This document shows, one piece after another, positions 30,720-43,853 of a stretch of DNA of 64,000 bases (positions are counted from its first letter, which is position 1; each line of letters starts with the position of its first letter). Made by a program: the position numbers and the translations under genes. The stretch is from assembly GCA_002900995.3 (NCBI GenBank), contig CM035314.1, positions 589,252 through 653,251 on the forward strand, written 5' to 3'. Source of the stretch: Ganoderma boninense (Eukaryota > Basidiomycota > Agaricomycetes > Polyporales > Polyporaceae). Below the pieces are notes generated by a model, which saw only the letters and a program-made list of their open reading frames with translations, ran no database searches and was not told the DNA's origin.

Positions 30720-33359
30720 ATGGCAAGTTCAACCGTCCAGTTGGACCACAGCCGCTTCATCCACGAATTTCTTTCTCCATCGCACATCAACTTCCGTCCC
30801 AAACGTGCTTCCATTGGACCTTTTGCGCAACTTAAATCTGCAAACAACCTTTCAGACAATGGCATCTCCGAACGCTTCGTAAGTCTTTCAAGTGCGGTCG
30901 ATCACCAACTGAGCTAACATGCCTCACAGATCACCGCGGTCAGAACGCATCATCTTACCCCCGGATCGACACTCACTACTGTGCCACTTGAGCCAACTTT
31001 AATGGGGCGAGAAACAGAACACAGAACCCACACCGCGCTCTATCGCTCGATGGATGTACCAAAACGCGGTCATCCCCATTGGGCTGACCAAAAGGTCACA
31101 ATCCAATTCAACCGCTACGTCGCTGGCGCTGATCCGTTCGATGAAAATGAGCTCGACGACGATTACATCCAGGCGGGGCGCGAACGCAAGAAGCTGCGCG
31201 ACCATGTCACTGAGGTTGCAGAGCTCCTCTTTGCCGCACAGCAACGCGCCTTTCTCTTCATGATCCTGATCATTGGTAACCGGTTTCGCCTCCTTCGCTG
31301 GGATCGCGCTGGAGTCATCGTAACTCCCTCTGTCGACTACACCGAGCAATCGGTCTTGCTGTGCGACTGCTTGCGGCGCCTGTCTCTGCTCGACGACATC
31401 TCGCTTGGATTCGATCCCACTGCTGTCCGTCTTCGGCCACGCGATGCTGACTTCTCGCGCATGGACGCCGCCGCTCTGGACGATCCCAGTGACGTTGACC
31501 ATACCGAACGGAAAATCGAGGAAGGCGAAATGGAAGGCTCCTATGTCTTTCGATATGTTCGCTCAGCGTTCCGAGATTCTCTGTGTGCCAACTGGCCACG
31601 TTACCGGCTTCGAATCCGATATCACGACGATACGCGAGAATACCTTGTTGGAAAGCCTCTCCATCTCCCCTGCGGCATTGTTGGTCGCGGGACTCGCGGA
31701 TACGTTGCATTCGACTGCGAGACACAACGATTCGTGTGGCTCAAGGACGTGTGGCGCGCATGCGACTTGGTTACCGAAAAAGAGGGCGACATCCTTGGAA
31801 AGCTAAACTTGGCTGGCGTCGTCAACGTCCCTACACTGGTATGCCACGGCGATGTTCAGGATCAGGCCACCATTACAAGCCGGTGGTGGGATATCGTCCA
31901 TGGCACCGATCCTGACTCTATCTCTCAAGAGGGCGCGTCTCCTGGGGATAGGAAGCGGAAGAGAGATGAGACGGCCAGAGAAGAGGCGCCTTCCGACGCG
32001 ACCAGACAAACCCCGCCTGCGACCGTGAAAGAGCCGTGTCCCTTGCGTCGACACATCCACTATCGGATAGCCGTTGCGGAGGTTGCCATGACGCTCGCTG
32101 AGTTCCGCTGCGGAAAACAGTTAGCCTCTGTTGTTCTAGACTGTATCCACGGTTTGTATCTCTTCCCTCACTGCTTGCTTCGCCGCTCACCTCTCTTCCG
32201 TACCTGCAGCCCACCATCAGGCTGCAACTATCCACAAGATTCGCCTGCTACATCGTGATATCAGCAGCGGCAACGTGTTGATCTATCCTAGAGTTCGACG
32301 CGATGAAGACGGCAGGGGTCTAGGCATGGCCGGCTGGACCGGCATGCTCACGGATTGGGAGCTCGCTAAGCAGATCGACACTGAAATATCGCCACATGCG
32401 AATCGCATTGTATGTGGAGAATCTCTTCCTTCGGAGTCTTTGATCTCATCAGAGTATAGGGAACTCACCAGTTCATGTCGGTGAACTTGCTCGACAACCC
32501 GTTCCAGGCAGTCAAGATACCCGAGGAGCTGGAGTCGTTCTTCCACGTACTCGTCTATTATTCCGTCCGCTACTTGCGTTCTAATTGCCCCAGCACCAAT
32601 GCATGGATAAACACCTATTTCCAGGCAGACAGAGTGCCGAATACGTACGTGGGGGGGATGAAGGCGGTGGCAATACAGCGCGAAGGGATGCTTTCGACGG
32701 TGGTGCCTCCAGGCCCCTTGCTCTTTAACACTCCGATGGACAGGCTCCTCGGCGACCTCATCAAGAGCTTCGCCGCACACCACAAAGTGGCGGTACATGA
32801 GTCTCGACAGGCAGTGTCCTCTCTACCCTCTTCCTCCTCCTCCTCCTCCTCCTCCTCCTCCCTTGCATCGTCTTCCGGTGGGGATAGGGCGGCTCATCAG
32901 GAATCCGGTGCTAAGCGCCCCAAGTACTTCGTCCCCACCCCTCGTTACTCGGATGACTCGGACTACTCAGAGGACGCGACGGAGTGGAAACCGTACAAGC
33001 CCCCGGGCACTACCCCCACTCCGGAGGAGCGCGAGCTCGCGCGGAGAGTCGCGGACCACGACTTCACACTCGACTTCATCGCTGGATTACTCCGCGACAA
33101 GGAATGGCCCGATGACGACCGCATCCCCATGCCTCCCATACCCCCGTCCAAAGCAAGCCCCGAACCTAGACCCAACCCTACGCCAGCGGATACGGATGCA
33201 GATGCAGCGCCTGTGCCCAAGCGGCGACTCAAGGCGGCGGCCAAGAAACGGGCGGGTGGCGCGCCAGCTCAGACTATTCGTCGCCCCGCGGCAGCGCGAC
33301 AGACTCGTAGTCAAACTCGCGCAGCTTCAAGCAAGGCGCGGCCGGGGCACGGGTCGTAG
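30720..33359 (+). CDS. FunK1 fungal-type protein kinase, copy F (second subfamily)
   Basis: Exons 30720-30878, 30930-32151, 32210-32409 and 32460-33359 give 826 residues. The short first exon starts Met-Ala-Ser-Ser-Thr-Val-Gln-Leu-Asp, as in copy G. The kinase signposts GRGTRGY, Trp-Leu-Lys, His-Arg-Asp-Ile-Ser-Ser-Gly-Asn and Asp-Trp-Glu are kept. The nuclease-like patch is degenerate: the Glu-Phe-Lys position reads Gln-Phe-Asn and the Arg-Gly-Gln position is Arg-Asp-His. Gly-Thr-His-Gln replaces the usual Gly-Thr-Trp-Gln. The tail has an 11-Ser run and a long Lys/Arg/Ala-rich end that could bind nucleic acid. Confidence 0.9.
32832..32861 (+). repeat. TCC microsatellite coding poly-Ser
   Basis: Ten TCC units in the last exon of FunK1 copy F encode the Ser run. 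Confidence 0.9.
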
Positions 33360-33560
33360 GACTCGCGCACGGATGGTTGTACACCCCCCATTGCAGATCT
33401 GCATAATGTTGTCTTTTGATTTATTCCCTTTATCGTTGTATTATTACTCCTCACTTAACGATCCTCTCAGAATATGCTAGCCGGCTGCACACCAGGAGTG
33501 GACGCATCACGGCCGTAACTCACAGTATAATCTCTGATATGATTCTATAGACTGTCGCGC

Positions 33561-35989
33561 CTAAACGGCATTTGAAGCAGGATTAGGGGAGTATGCGGGC
33601 GGGGACGCGGCGGCCGCACTACCCGTAGGCGTGTCTTGAACATGTTCCATCTGTACATCCTCGACCTTCGCCCCCGCACCATCCTTACCACCGTCGGCAC
33701 CATTCCCATCCCCAGCCGCACGTTTCTCGGACATTCTCTTTGACTCGACGAAGTCCCTGCGCGACGCGAAGCCCTCGGGTGCCCACGCGCGCGAGTTCCA
33801 CGAGGTGCAGTTCGGGTCGCAGTACATCTCGTCGACATCCTCGAGCGAAAGGTCCGACGATTCGTACAGGAACAAGTAGACGATGACGGCGCCGGTGAGG
33901 TTGCATGCGGCGAAGACGAAGCCATAGCGGTAGCTGATGGGCCTGACAATGAAGGGTGTGAAGAACGCGAGCAGGAAGTTCCACAGCCAGTTTGACGCCG
34001 TCGCGAGCGCGGCCTGGCGCGCACGCGTGCGCGTCGGGAACGTCTCGCCGATGAGGATCCAGATGCCGCTGCGAAAATGAATACGAGTACGAGAGGTGAG
34101 CGAGTGTCCAAGGACGGAAGGACAAAGGTGGCAACGGCACGTACGGAGCCCAAGTCATGGCATAGCCGAAGATGAATAAGCAGGCAGAGACGATCATCAC
34201 TGCGGTGTGGAGAAGCGTGAGCATGCGCACCGATGGCCCCACGGGAGCCAGTACATACAAACGCCGATGTTTTTGTTGGCCATAGGATTCATGGCCGTGC
34301 CAGCTGCCGCGAATACGAATAGCCAGGCGGACTGCCACACACCCCCAACAATGAGAGGGATTCGACGTCCGAACTGGATGGGTCGTCAGCCAACTGGAAT
34401 CGTATCATCGGGTCAAAGTGAAGCAGCACCTTCTCCATGACGTACATCCCGCCAAACGTACAGCCAAAGTTCACTGCGCCGAGGATGATCTGGGTGACAA
34501 ACGAGTCGCTGATCCCGACTGACTGGAAAATTGTCGCTCCGTACTGCGATAACGCGCTCAGTGCGATGCAAACATTGAAAGCAGGACGGCGCGCGCACGC
34601 ACATAGAAAAAATAGTTGGCACCGGTGAGCTGCTGGAACATCTGCAGGGCCATGCATAGGAGAGTCCGATACAGCTGCTTGCGTCGTGGGTTGAAGCACT
34701 CGATCCAACCTGCCTTCTCCTTGCGCTCCTTTTCGATGGCCGAGCGCATCTCCGCGATCTATACGAAACCTCTCAGCAACTCGGGTGGCATATACACAGG
34801 ATTTCGTCGTCAAATACCTCGCGGTGGATAAACTGGTGCTTGTCCGCTTCAGAGTCGGGTATACCGCGAGCGAGCGCGACCGAACGCCGGGCCTCGTTGA
34901 AGCGGCCGTGTGCAGTAAGCCACCTGCGGGCGCAGTCAACATTGACGTTTCAACGTGCACACTAATGACGTGATATTACACACCTGGGCGACTCTGGCAT
35001 GAACAGGATGCCGACCCCAAGGATCATAGGCCAGACGAAGCCGATGCCGACAACGGTCCGCCACGAGCCCGCCCCAGGTATGTGTCGCGTGCCGATGGAA
35101 ATGCAATCTGTACAGGCCCGCATCTGTGCTCAGCATATCGGGGTATTCGATATCCAGATATCCACTTACACGCAACGAGGATTCCAAACGTGATGAAGAG
35201 CCTGAGCCACAGACCGCATTAGCTGCACCCGCAGACGATAGACGGATACCATGGGAGATCGGAACCTACTGGTATGTCGCGGTGAGCGTACCGCGGATTT
35301 GTGGAGGCGCCGTCTCGGCCTGGTACATCGGAACCGCAGCGCTCAGCGAGCCTACGCCCAGCCCACTGACGAGCCGGCCGATCGCGAATTGCTGCCACGA
35401 GCGGGAGGTGGTGATCTGGATGAGCACCCCAATCATGAAGACGCCACACTCTACGCTCATGGCATATCGCCGGCCAAGCCAGTCAGCGGTTCTACAGCAC
35501 AGCAGGGCAGGAGATACGGAACATGGAGAAGTCAGCACACTAGCACCGCCGCAGCAAACGATGAATGGAAGTCAGATATGATGGACAGGACTTACGGAGC
35601 GCCGAGAAGTGCGCCAACTAAAGTCCCGATACTGAGCAGGGCCACGATGAGGCCTTCACGTACGTCCGTGAACGAGCACGTGGATGCGACCTGGAGGTTG
35701 GAACAATTGGCAAAACGAAGGAGAAAGTCGTCCATCAGGAGAATGTCAGAGATTTGGCCAGTGTCATACTTTAAGACGCGAGACCCAAAATTAGTCGGTA
35801 TTCTTACTTGGTATCGCATGAAAGGAAGTATACGCCACGTACACCAAAGATGAAACCACCCATGGAGGCCAACACGGCCAGCATGATGGCCATCCAGCCA
35901 ATAGGAAGACCTTCGCTGTCGGGAAAGGATATCGGGCGCTGAACTTGCAGCCAAAAGATGAAGGCGACTCACACATAGAACAGCGCCAT
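33561..35989 (-). CDS. MFS hexose transporter
   Basis: Proton-linked or facilitative sugar carrier in the plasma membrane, sugar porter family. The exon chain reads from Met-Ala-Leu-Phe-Tyr at 35989 through Phe-Ile-Phe-Gly-Tyr-Asp-Thr-Gly (helix 1) and Ala-Asp-Trp-Leu-Gly-Arg-Arg (loop 2-3). It continues with Gly-Arg-Leu-Val-Ser-Gly-Leu-Gly-Val-Gly and Pro-Met-Tyr-Gln-Ala-Glu-Thr-Ala, Pro-Glu-Ser-Pro-Arg, Gln-Gln-Leu-Thr-Gly-Ala-Asn-Tyr-Phe-Phe-Tyr, and Gly-Arg-Arg-Ile-Pro-Leu. The usual Pro-Glu-Thr-Lys-Gly after helix 12 is Tyr-Glu-Ser-Ser-Asp, though Leu-Ser-Leu-Glu-Asp-Val-Asp-Glu-Met-Tyr follows. Many short introns. An alternative start is an upstream Met-Ser-Asp-Asn frame that would need extra splicing. 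Confidence 0.85.
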
Positions 35990-37365
35990 CGTCGCGAGGT
36001 GTGAACGTTGGGGATACTCCGGGAAGGGCGAGGTCGGAGGGTCGCTGAATGATAAGCTGGAGTTTTGAGGATGAGATGGGGTGTAGAGCTGGAACGCACT
36101 GCCAAGGAAGGAGACGCGGAGGCTGGCACTTTTGTATTGTCGCTCATGGGAATGACATCACGGCCGCGACTATCTGCGTCCGCGGCAGAGTGGAGTCGAC
36201 CAAGCAGCTTTACGAAACTAGCGTTCGGCGCGTCCGTCGTGGGTCTCGTAAGAGCGTCTGCTACGGTCGGCGGGTCCAAATGGGAGCCCTTTTGGACACG
36301 GCTGCTGCGTCCAGGAGAGAGGGTGGCATCTGCGGGGAACCACAGGACAAACCTCCTACACAGGCTAGAACCTCGAGAGGATTCTGTGCTTTCTACAGCT
36401 CTCCACAAAAGTACCTGAGGCAAGTGTCAAGAACTTCAGGGGAATAGTAAAGAGAAGGGTCACGCATGAGCTGTAGAAGATGCGAAGAGAATCATACCTT
36501 AGACCTCGAAAATAGGCCATGCATGGTGCACACGCACCTTAATAAGCGGAGGGATATTTTGAGCTTCGGCATGGAGCGCATATGGCACCATATGAGAACT
36601 CTACCATTGTGTGATTTGCAAGGGATATGGAGGACAAGCAATACAGAGTCCGTCCCGCATAGGTGCTTTAGGTTTGCCTGGAAGTCAGATAAGCAAGTGG
36701 GTGTTTTCAGTTCTGCCATTCCTTTACTGTACGCTGTACAGGCCATCTGAATAGTAGTGAAATGCAGAACTGCTGCCCACACACAAATTTGCCCGTGAAT
36801 GAGCATTTTGCTCCATTCGAGCAAAGCAGCATTGCATTGCAAACAATCCTCCCTTTGCAGAGAAAGAATCATGGACGACAGAACTGCAGAAACAGACGAA
36901 AATGAACAGGCTCAACGTTTGATATTCCCAATTTCATAATTGAGCCCCCGCATGTCGCACTTCTTTGAGGACTCGAGCAGTGGTAAACAGCCCAGTTTGT
37001 GGCAGCGCTGAGTGTGTCCACTTGCAAGCTCGCTGTAAGAGACAGACCTGGGTGCCTTTCCGACTGCTCGTTACGCTTCCCCCTAGCATCCAGAAGAGTT
37101 CAGCCAGAAATTTGCGTAGATTCTAGGGTTTCTGGGGAAATTCAGAGCAGAATGAAGCACATACATGGCACGAGTCGTTGGCGAAGAAAGAGAGGAACAG
37201 GAGGACGACAAATCTGGCCAGTGGAGTCACATCGTCTGGTGCCTGTGACGTAGTGTGACTCTCTGATGTGACGGACTGCCAAAAGGGTGAAGAGGCGCAG
37301 CTGTGGCTGAGCTCCTGCGCCGACGGCCCCGACTCTCTCCATTACCACCACCACCGCCGTCCACG
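35990..37365. other. Intergenic, nothing recognised
   Basis: Holds the promoters of the transporter (left) and PIN gene (right). A minus-strand frame near 36492-36872 has no domain, intron support or start context. Confidence 0.4.
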
Positions 37366-38771
37366 ATGGCCGACGTCACCGTCGCTCCCAACAAGATCGC
37401 CATGTCGCGCGCACTCGGCGCAGCTTTCCTCAACCACCAAGTCGAGCAACTCGAGAAATCCGTACACACCACCGGCAACTGGCGCGAGCGCCGTAGTCCC
37501 GACAACTGGAGAGCCGCAGACAACAAGAAGAACTTCGCAGGCTCGAAGGTCGTCCAGCGGCGCCGCGAGGACAGCGTAGAGAGGAAGCCGAGGCAACCCA
37601 GCCCGAAGATGGAGCGGGAGCACGAGAGGAGGGACTGGCGCAACGAGGAGGGACGGGGCCCGCAGAAGGACGCCGATATCGTCGTCGTCGATGCCAGTGT
37701 GCTCATCCATGGCATATACCACCTCAAGAAATGGTCCAGGGACGGCCGTGAGGAGGTTGTGATCGTCCCGCTTGAAGGTGAGTCTCTGTCTTCTTCTCAG
37801 TTGCCCTTTCCCGTGCGCTGCAGTCCACGGCGGCTCAAGATCGTCCGTCCGTCCACCCATTACTCTCCCGCTAAGGCTGGTTGTTGTTGATCGAGCGTAT
37901 GGGTGGATTGACTCTGGAACCTTGCATCGCCGTGCTCAGATGCTTTCTGTCGCACGAGCTCAGCGTCCATAACTGATGCCGCCACCCAGCGCTCAACACC
38001 CTTGATCTCCTCAAGAAGGGCACAAGTGCGCTCGCTCAACGCGCCCGCGCCGCTTCCCGAATCCTAGAGGCCCAGGTCGGCACGAACCCGCGGATCCGTG
38101 TTCAGCGAGACGATGCCTTCGTGCTATGGGACAACATCCCCTTCGAGGAGCATGCCGCCACTGCACCGGAATGGGTGCGTCGGACCATCTGCTGCGCCCG
38201 CTGGGAACTCGAACATGTCTCGGAAGAACTCGAGAAGGCCCCCTCTCCCACCGCCAAGCCCCGCGTCGTGCTCGCCGTGGTTTCGCCCCCTGCGGATACC
38301 CAGGCCGAAGCCGCCAACCCCGCTCCGATCTCCGCGTCTCCTGTGCCTCTCCCCGCCCCTCAGCCGAACCGGTACGAATCTCGTTTGTCCGCGCCCCTGG
38401 TCTCTCGATGGGCTGCCAAAGCCGGGGTGGAGGTTATCGAAGTGACTTCCGCGCCGGCCCACCCCCACCCCCATACAGGAAATTCGAACGGCAACGCGGA
38501 CAACGTAAGCGGCAACAAAGGCCGTAGGTCCACCGAGGGGGGCAGGCGTTCGAATGAAGAAGAGCGCGCCACCAAGCGCGCCCCAAGTGGCCGTGGCCGC
38601 CGAAACTCGCGTGGTGGCGGACACCCTGGACAGCCCCGCGTCCCTCAGAACATGACCGCCGGGACTGGACTGGTCGAGAGACCTCAGGCAGTCATGACGA
38701 TGATGGAGATGGTTACGCAGCCGAACCGCGTCGTCCGTGTCCTTGCCCGTGGAGAGAAACTTGACCCCTAG
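37366..38771 (+). CDS. PIN-domain protein, probable RNA-related nuclease
   Basis: Two exons, 37366-37777 and 37990-38771, 397 residues; the 212-base intron is long for this window. Residues 105-190 form a PIN-like domain: Ile-Val-Val-Val-Asp-Ala-Ser-Val-Leu-Ile-His with the first acidic residue, Val-Pro-Leu-Glu-Ala-Leu-Asn-Thr-Leu-Asp with the next ones, and Gln-Arg-Ala-Arg-Ala-Ala-Ser-Arg-Ile-Leu-Glu, then a final Asp-Asp. Conserved acids suggest a metal-dependent RNase, as in SMG6/Swt1-type PIN proteins. The C-terminal half is disordered and Arg/Gly/Ser-rich, typical of RNA-binding tails. The exact orthologue is not assigned. Confidence 0.75.
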
Positions 38772-39631
38772 GTCCTGAGAGTTGGTCGTTTAACATCATA
38801 ACCGGTGAGCAGAACCCCGACGCGAGATGCTTTCTTTACTAATGGCGTGGATGCACGTAGATGGCGAGGACGTCTCTCGAATCGAACTTACCTAAACAAC
38901 AATCTCCACGTGAAGAGGACTCACCCGTTCCGGATGTGCCCAGCCACTTTTACGCTGGCTGCGCATGTCGCACGCACCCAGTGGCGTGTGCGCCACCCTT
39001 TCGCCCAAACCTCGAATGCTCTCTCGCTCGCTCTAGCCTTCACCGTTGGCGGAGCGGCCCGGGAGCTGCTTTGGGCTCGACTGACTGACCATGGGATTTG
39101 ACGTCAGGCGGTTCTCAGCGGATCGCACGGCTGGAGTGCTACTGCATGCGGTATGCAGTACGGCCCCTCACCTCTCATCTTGGCGTGGCACCGAGTTCTG
39201 ATTGTGATATTGGATACTTTCTGCTCTCGTCGTCGGATGTGTTCTCTCCAGTTGTCGCTCGTCCCCGATCCGGTTACGGTCTCAGTTTCAGTCCCCACCC
39301 TCCTCCAAGTCCCAACCTGTATGCGAATCCTGTCCTTCTCGTTAAGTATACTGTCTGTGTCCCATCGTATGATCTCGAAATCTGTTCCTTTGTATGCCCG
39401 TATCTCGATGTCGTGTTTCTTGTGTTCGGCATATGATGAAATGTGGAGCCCTGCGGGCAGCTTTTGTTTTATGGTACATACAAGCAATCCATCGGTCTAT
39501 AACTTAACTTAGCAGATATCGGGCGGCTCCGTATGCTATACCGGTAGATATTCGCCATCTCATCTGCCCAGCAAGGAGACTCCCGCAAACCTAATAGATA
39601 TGATATCCTTCTGGTGGCTGGGCGGACGGCC
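38772..39631. other. Intergenic, nothing recognised
   Basis: Convergent 3' regions of the PIN gene and the DUF6534 gene. A T-rich segment near 39340-39500 could hold polyadenylation signals; no gene is seen. Confidence 0.4.
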
Positions 39632-42117
39632 TCAGCAGATATCCACCATCACATCGCGCCGCACCTCGATCCCCCCTTTCGCGCCGTCCTCCGAGTCGGC
39701 GGCCTTCCCCACAGCCTGTGCAAAGCCCGAATCCGTGCCATAGCCGTACGAGTCTGTGCCTGCATCGATCGCACGTTCGAGTTGAGTGCGGGATCCCATC
39801 CAGCTGCTAGGCCTAGTACTCACCGCTGCTCTGTGTGCCGGTGTTGGCGCGCAATGCGATGGAGACGGGGGCGCGGGCGCGGGCGCGGGCGTGCGTGCCA
39901 CTGTCGCGCTCCTGCCGCCGGACCTCGGTGCCGAAGATGTCCGTCCCGGCGATGTTGATCGCGGCGCGGTCGTTGAGCGACCGTCTGCTGTTCAGCCTGG
40001 GTGTGGGTTAGTCGGGCGTCGTGCGAGTGGATGGATTAATATGCGAGCGGCGAGGGGGACTCACGCAGCCAGGAGCGTGTTCGCGTAGACTGCGGCATTG
40101 GCGAGAGTGTAAACATGGGTGTTCAGTTCAAGTTGAAGCTGCGACGACGAAACAACAACGAAGCGAGCGCACGTACATTTCGTCATGATGACAGAAATCG
40201 CGGTGAACACCCCGACATCGGCTGGAAAGATCACAACCTGCAGATTGCGAATATCAGTCAGTGCCTTAGGTAAAATCGCGCCGTTGGGACTGGAATTGTG
40301 GGGGACGGCAAGAGGGTCACACACCGTAAGGAACAACGCGATCACCGACACGCTTGTGAGGACGGGAGAGTCAGCGTTCAATATTCAACGGTCTGGACTA
40401 CGGTGCCACGGCCTGACCTGGTTATGAATCCTGGAGACGATGCCAGATGAATGAAGTCATTACTCGGCAGATATGCCTCCGAGCCGAGACGAACCTGTAG
40501 TGATCGTGTACAGGACAAGCACGTCCATCACCGAGTCCGTGCTAGTATGCCCATGTGATCAGATCTAAGCGGGAAACGTCTGCAGCGCTGCCTGGGGTTG
40601 ATCGCTCACCGCTTGACGCCGCTGCGGTTCTGGCGCAGGGCAATAATTAGGACGGTGGTTAAGATTGCGTCCGCCCCCAACGCGCTGCCCGACGCGCATG
40701 CGATCAGCCACTAGGGGAAGATATGTGGTTGTGGTGAGCTGCATTGCAGGAGGAGTCGAGAATGGAACGAGTTCCCGTCTCACCGTCCTGGACACAAATT
40801 TGCCTCCGAAACCGCTTGGAGAGTCGTGGTACCTTGTGGAGGAGTGAGTGGTCACGCTTGGCAACCATGAGACACATAGGCGAGACAAACGGACTCGAAT
40901 ATTGTCGTGGCTGTGGAAATGGAAGGGCTTGTCAATTAGACTGCACGGTCGACGAACCGGAGATTAAGGGAAACGTACCGACGCAAAACCCTGTTCATGC
41001 CGAAAGACTGGTTAGGGGCGGGCTGAGGATCCCCCGAGGGAAGTCGGAGTTCTTACCTAACTCCGTGAGTAGGAAGGCAACCTGCGGTCTGAGGTCAGGA
41101 TTCTCTTGCCCAGCCTCGAGTGGTGCGATACATTATGCTTACCGCAAGGAAAACGAGCATCCGATACCAGCCCTTGGTAACTATATGCGAAGTCCCAGTC
41201 AACGGAGTGCGTCGATGAGGAATGAGTGAAAGACATGTACAGAGGTATGCACGACGAGCAAAGAAACTGCCCCGTTCATGAGCAAGGTGGTCGCATACAC
41301 TCAGACTGTAGTTAGGATGCTTACGCTTGCGAGGTACTGATGATCAGGCCCTGGCGAAGAGCGCAGTAAGCCCATCTCACCTCTGATGTCGCCAAGTGTG
41401 GAGGAATGAGGCAACGTACAGACAGGATCGGGAGCCACTGTGGGTCTCTGCTTCAATATCGGCTCACTGACATTAGTCTCAGGCACAAGACGTACCTCCA
41501 TTGCACTGGGATCCAACGACGTGAGACATGTTCAACGGTAGGCTCGAATCCGAAGAGAGCTGATTAACTTTGTTACTCACTGGGTAGGATACTTGAGTTT
41601 TTCAGGGTCGAAATAATTCGAAACCAAGAAAAAGTAGCTGGTGGAGTTCAACACTCGCGTTGATTTGGCGGGGAACATCAGGAAAGAGACCCACCAAGTG
41701 TGGCAGCTCAAGGCCATGTGGATCGTTTCAAGCACCCTGGGGGACGCGAACCTTCAGATGTTCCGGTCCGCTAGAAGTTCGAGAAGCAGGGCTCACACAG
41801 AGAAGTACACCTGCCAGATGAATGCATGTCATTAACATGGGCGTGAGCTCCAGCGAAGAAAATGGTCCATACCGCACACTTGAGTTCTATCCTGTCCGAG
41901 GGATACATCCGGCTGTATCGGTACACCTGGTGCAGGGTGATCCCGTACAAACTAGATGCGAAAGAACATTAGTGCCCGTGTCCCGAAAATCCCGTCGACT
42001 GGCATGGTTCACGTACACCAGTCCGAGGAACGTCCCGACGAGCATAGACCCGAACGATTTGTCGATCGATATGTGCGGCAAAGATACATCTGCTGGGGAA
42101 AGAGCGGACGAAGACAT
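39632..42117 (-). CDS. DUF6534-family multi-pass membrane protein
   Basis: Reads minus from Met-Ser-Ser-Ser-Ala-Leu at 42117. Helix 1 is Gly-Ser-Met-Leu-Val-Gly-Thr-Phe-Leu-Gly-Leu, then Tyr-Gly-Ile-Thr-Leu-His-Gln-Val-Tyr-Arg-Tyr. Next comes Val-Leu-Glu-Thr-Ile-His-Met-Ala-Leu with Asn-Tyr-Phe-Asp-Pro. The DUF6534 core follows: Ala-Asp-Ala-Ile-Leu-Thr-Thr-Val-Leu-Ile-Ile-Ala-Leu-Arg-Gln-Asn-Arg-Ser-Gly, then Ser-Val-Met-Asp-Val-Leu-Val-Leu-Tyr-Thr-Ile-Thr-Thr-Gly. It ends with Val-Tyr-Ala-Asn-Thr-Leu-Leu-Ala-Ala-Leu-Asn-Ser-Arg. Many small exons; the middle (41100-41600) is hard to chain and may contain damage. Function is unknown in all fungi I know of. Confidence 0.6.
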
Positions 42118-43853
42118 CGCGGCTGGCGGAGGAGGATCCGAATTCTCCGGCTCTCCCCTTGACGCACCAGAGAGGCATTATATCTAACTTGCAGCCCCCC
42201 GCGCGCTCTCGAAAGACGCTACTCCAACCCCTACGAAATGCCTCGCAAGCGGGCCCGGCGGAGATTAGGAAGCGTTTGCAGTTAGTCAGTACCACCAACT
42301 TCCCTGTCCCGGCGTACTGCACACGGATCATACACGTGTGCCTGGAAGCCGAGCATCGGCGCGGTTCGATGTTGCTGTTGACCATAAGGTTCGATTGGGC
42401 TGACAGGCTTCGCGGCCAGGAGATGTTGATCAGCGAGAGACGTCCCAAACAGTGTTGGGAGAGAACGTATGCAGATCGCTAACGAGTGCTGCGCCGTAGA
42501 CGGCAGCAAGCCAGCCTAACACGGAGGCTTCGATCCACCGCCTGCACTGATAGACGGCGAGGTCTGCGTTTGAAAGAGGAGATGCTCTGTAACGCTGTGC
42601 TTGGGTGCGACAGACCGTGGGGATGGAGGAGAGTACGAACTTCGTACAACCCTTCCAGCGAGCTCTTCGTGCCCCATCCGATCGGAGGACGCATGCGTGT
42701 TCTCCAGCCTTCGGGTCTGGTCTTGCATGAAGATCAGTTGAGTAACATGCGTAATCCTACCTCGGACCCCCCCTGAATCATGGCAGCGAAAGCTTCCTCC
42801 AAGGACCATTCGCTTCCCCCGGAGGCGAATAGCAGAACGGCAAGTGGGTGGAAGTGATAAGCCCGCCGTCGAACCCCGTCTTACCTCCCCGCATCCGTCC
42901 CGGCCGCCGCTGATCCATCACAGGAATCGAAGCCGGCGGCAACCTTGAGCTTGAACCCCCTGCTTCAATAGGCACTCCACGAAACACAAGGATAGAACTG
43001 ACGTACCCTATTAATAGACGGTGCAACTTCGCGTGCCTCGAGAGGATGACCAGGATGGAGAGCCGGGCAGACTGAGAGTATGAAACATGCTGCACGCGCA
43101 TACATCGACTTCGTGGGACCGCACATCTCATCAAACGCCAACTGGGAACGAGTCGATTACGTGCTCCTTACCAGGAAAATCCGATGCCTGAAAATCTCTG
43201 AGCGGCGAGAGCGAAGGATCGCACTTCCGCCGACCTGACAAGCTCGGCCAAAGGGATCCAAAGGGAGGTCCTGACAGAAGCAGCGGGATAACGCGAGCAT
43301 GGAAAGCAGCCAGGATCCCCAATAAAGACTCTGCGGAAAGATGTCTGTCACTTTGCGACCATGATCACAAGGGCGCACCTGATGATGTGGTAGGGTGAAG
43401 AGCATTCCAGACAATCCGAGTCCTATACTGATAGATGTGAGGCGAAAGAAACAATGATGCTCTTCTCGATTGGCGGGATGCCGTACTTCACCGTATGAGA
43501 CCGTGGCTTGACTTTTAACCCCAAATCACCCTTGGAAGAAGGAAGCAGATAGAAAAGAAAGAATGTTGATCGAAGCACATGTTTTGCCAAGCGTGTCTTC
43601 TGCCTGGTCATTGTGGTCACGCAATCCGCATATCGCATCGGCTTCGCTGAGCGAGAGAAACGGACAGCCTCGGGAGCAGCAACCCTGGGGATAGTGGGTG
43701 CACGAAAGGGCTTTTCTGGATCCATCGTAATACATCTAAGCATACAAATACACCTAGGGTGCCCCACAGTCCGTCAGCACACTGCTCGAGAACAAAATCA
43801 GCACGACGAACCGACAGTGCGAGCGCCTCTTCTCGTTTCACAACGACAGTGTG
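42118..43853. other. Unresolved stretch, possible degraded minus-strand gene
   Basis: Several minus-strand frames with hydrophobic pieces (near 43240-43400 and 43000-43130) could be exons of another membrane protein. I could not chain them with plausible splice sites or match a family. Treat as unannotated. Confidence 0.3.

Noticed and set aside
36492..36872. 126-codon minus-strand frame
   Set aside because: No domain, no homologous second copy in the window, and in an otherwise gene-poor spacer.
42118..43853. A further multi-pass membrane gene on the minus strand
   Set aside because: Hydrophobic pieces exist, but no splice chain or family signature could be built; left unannotated.
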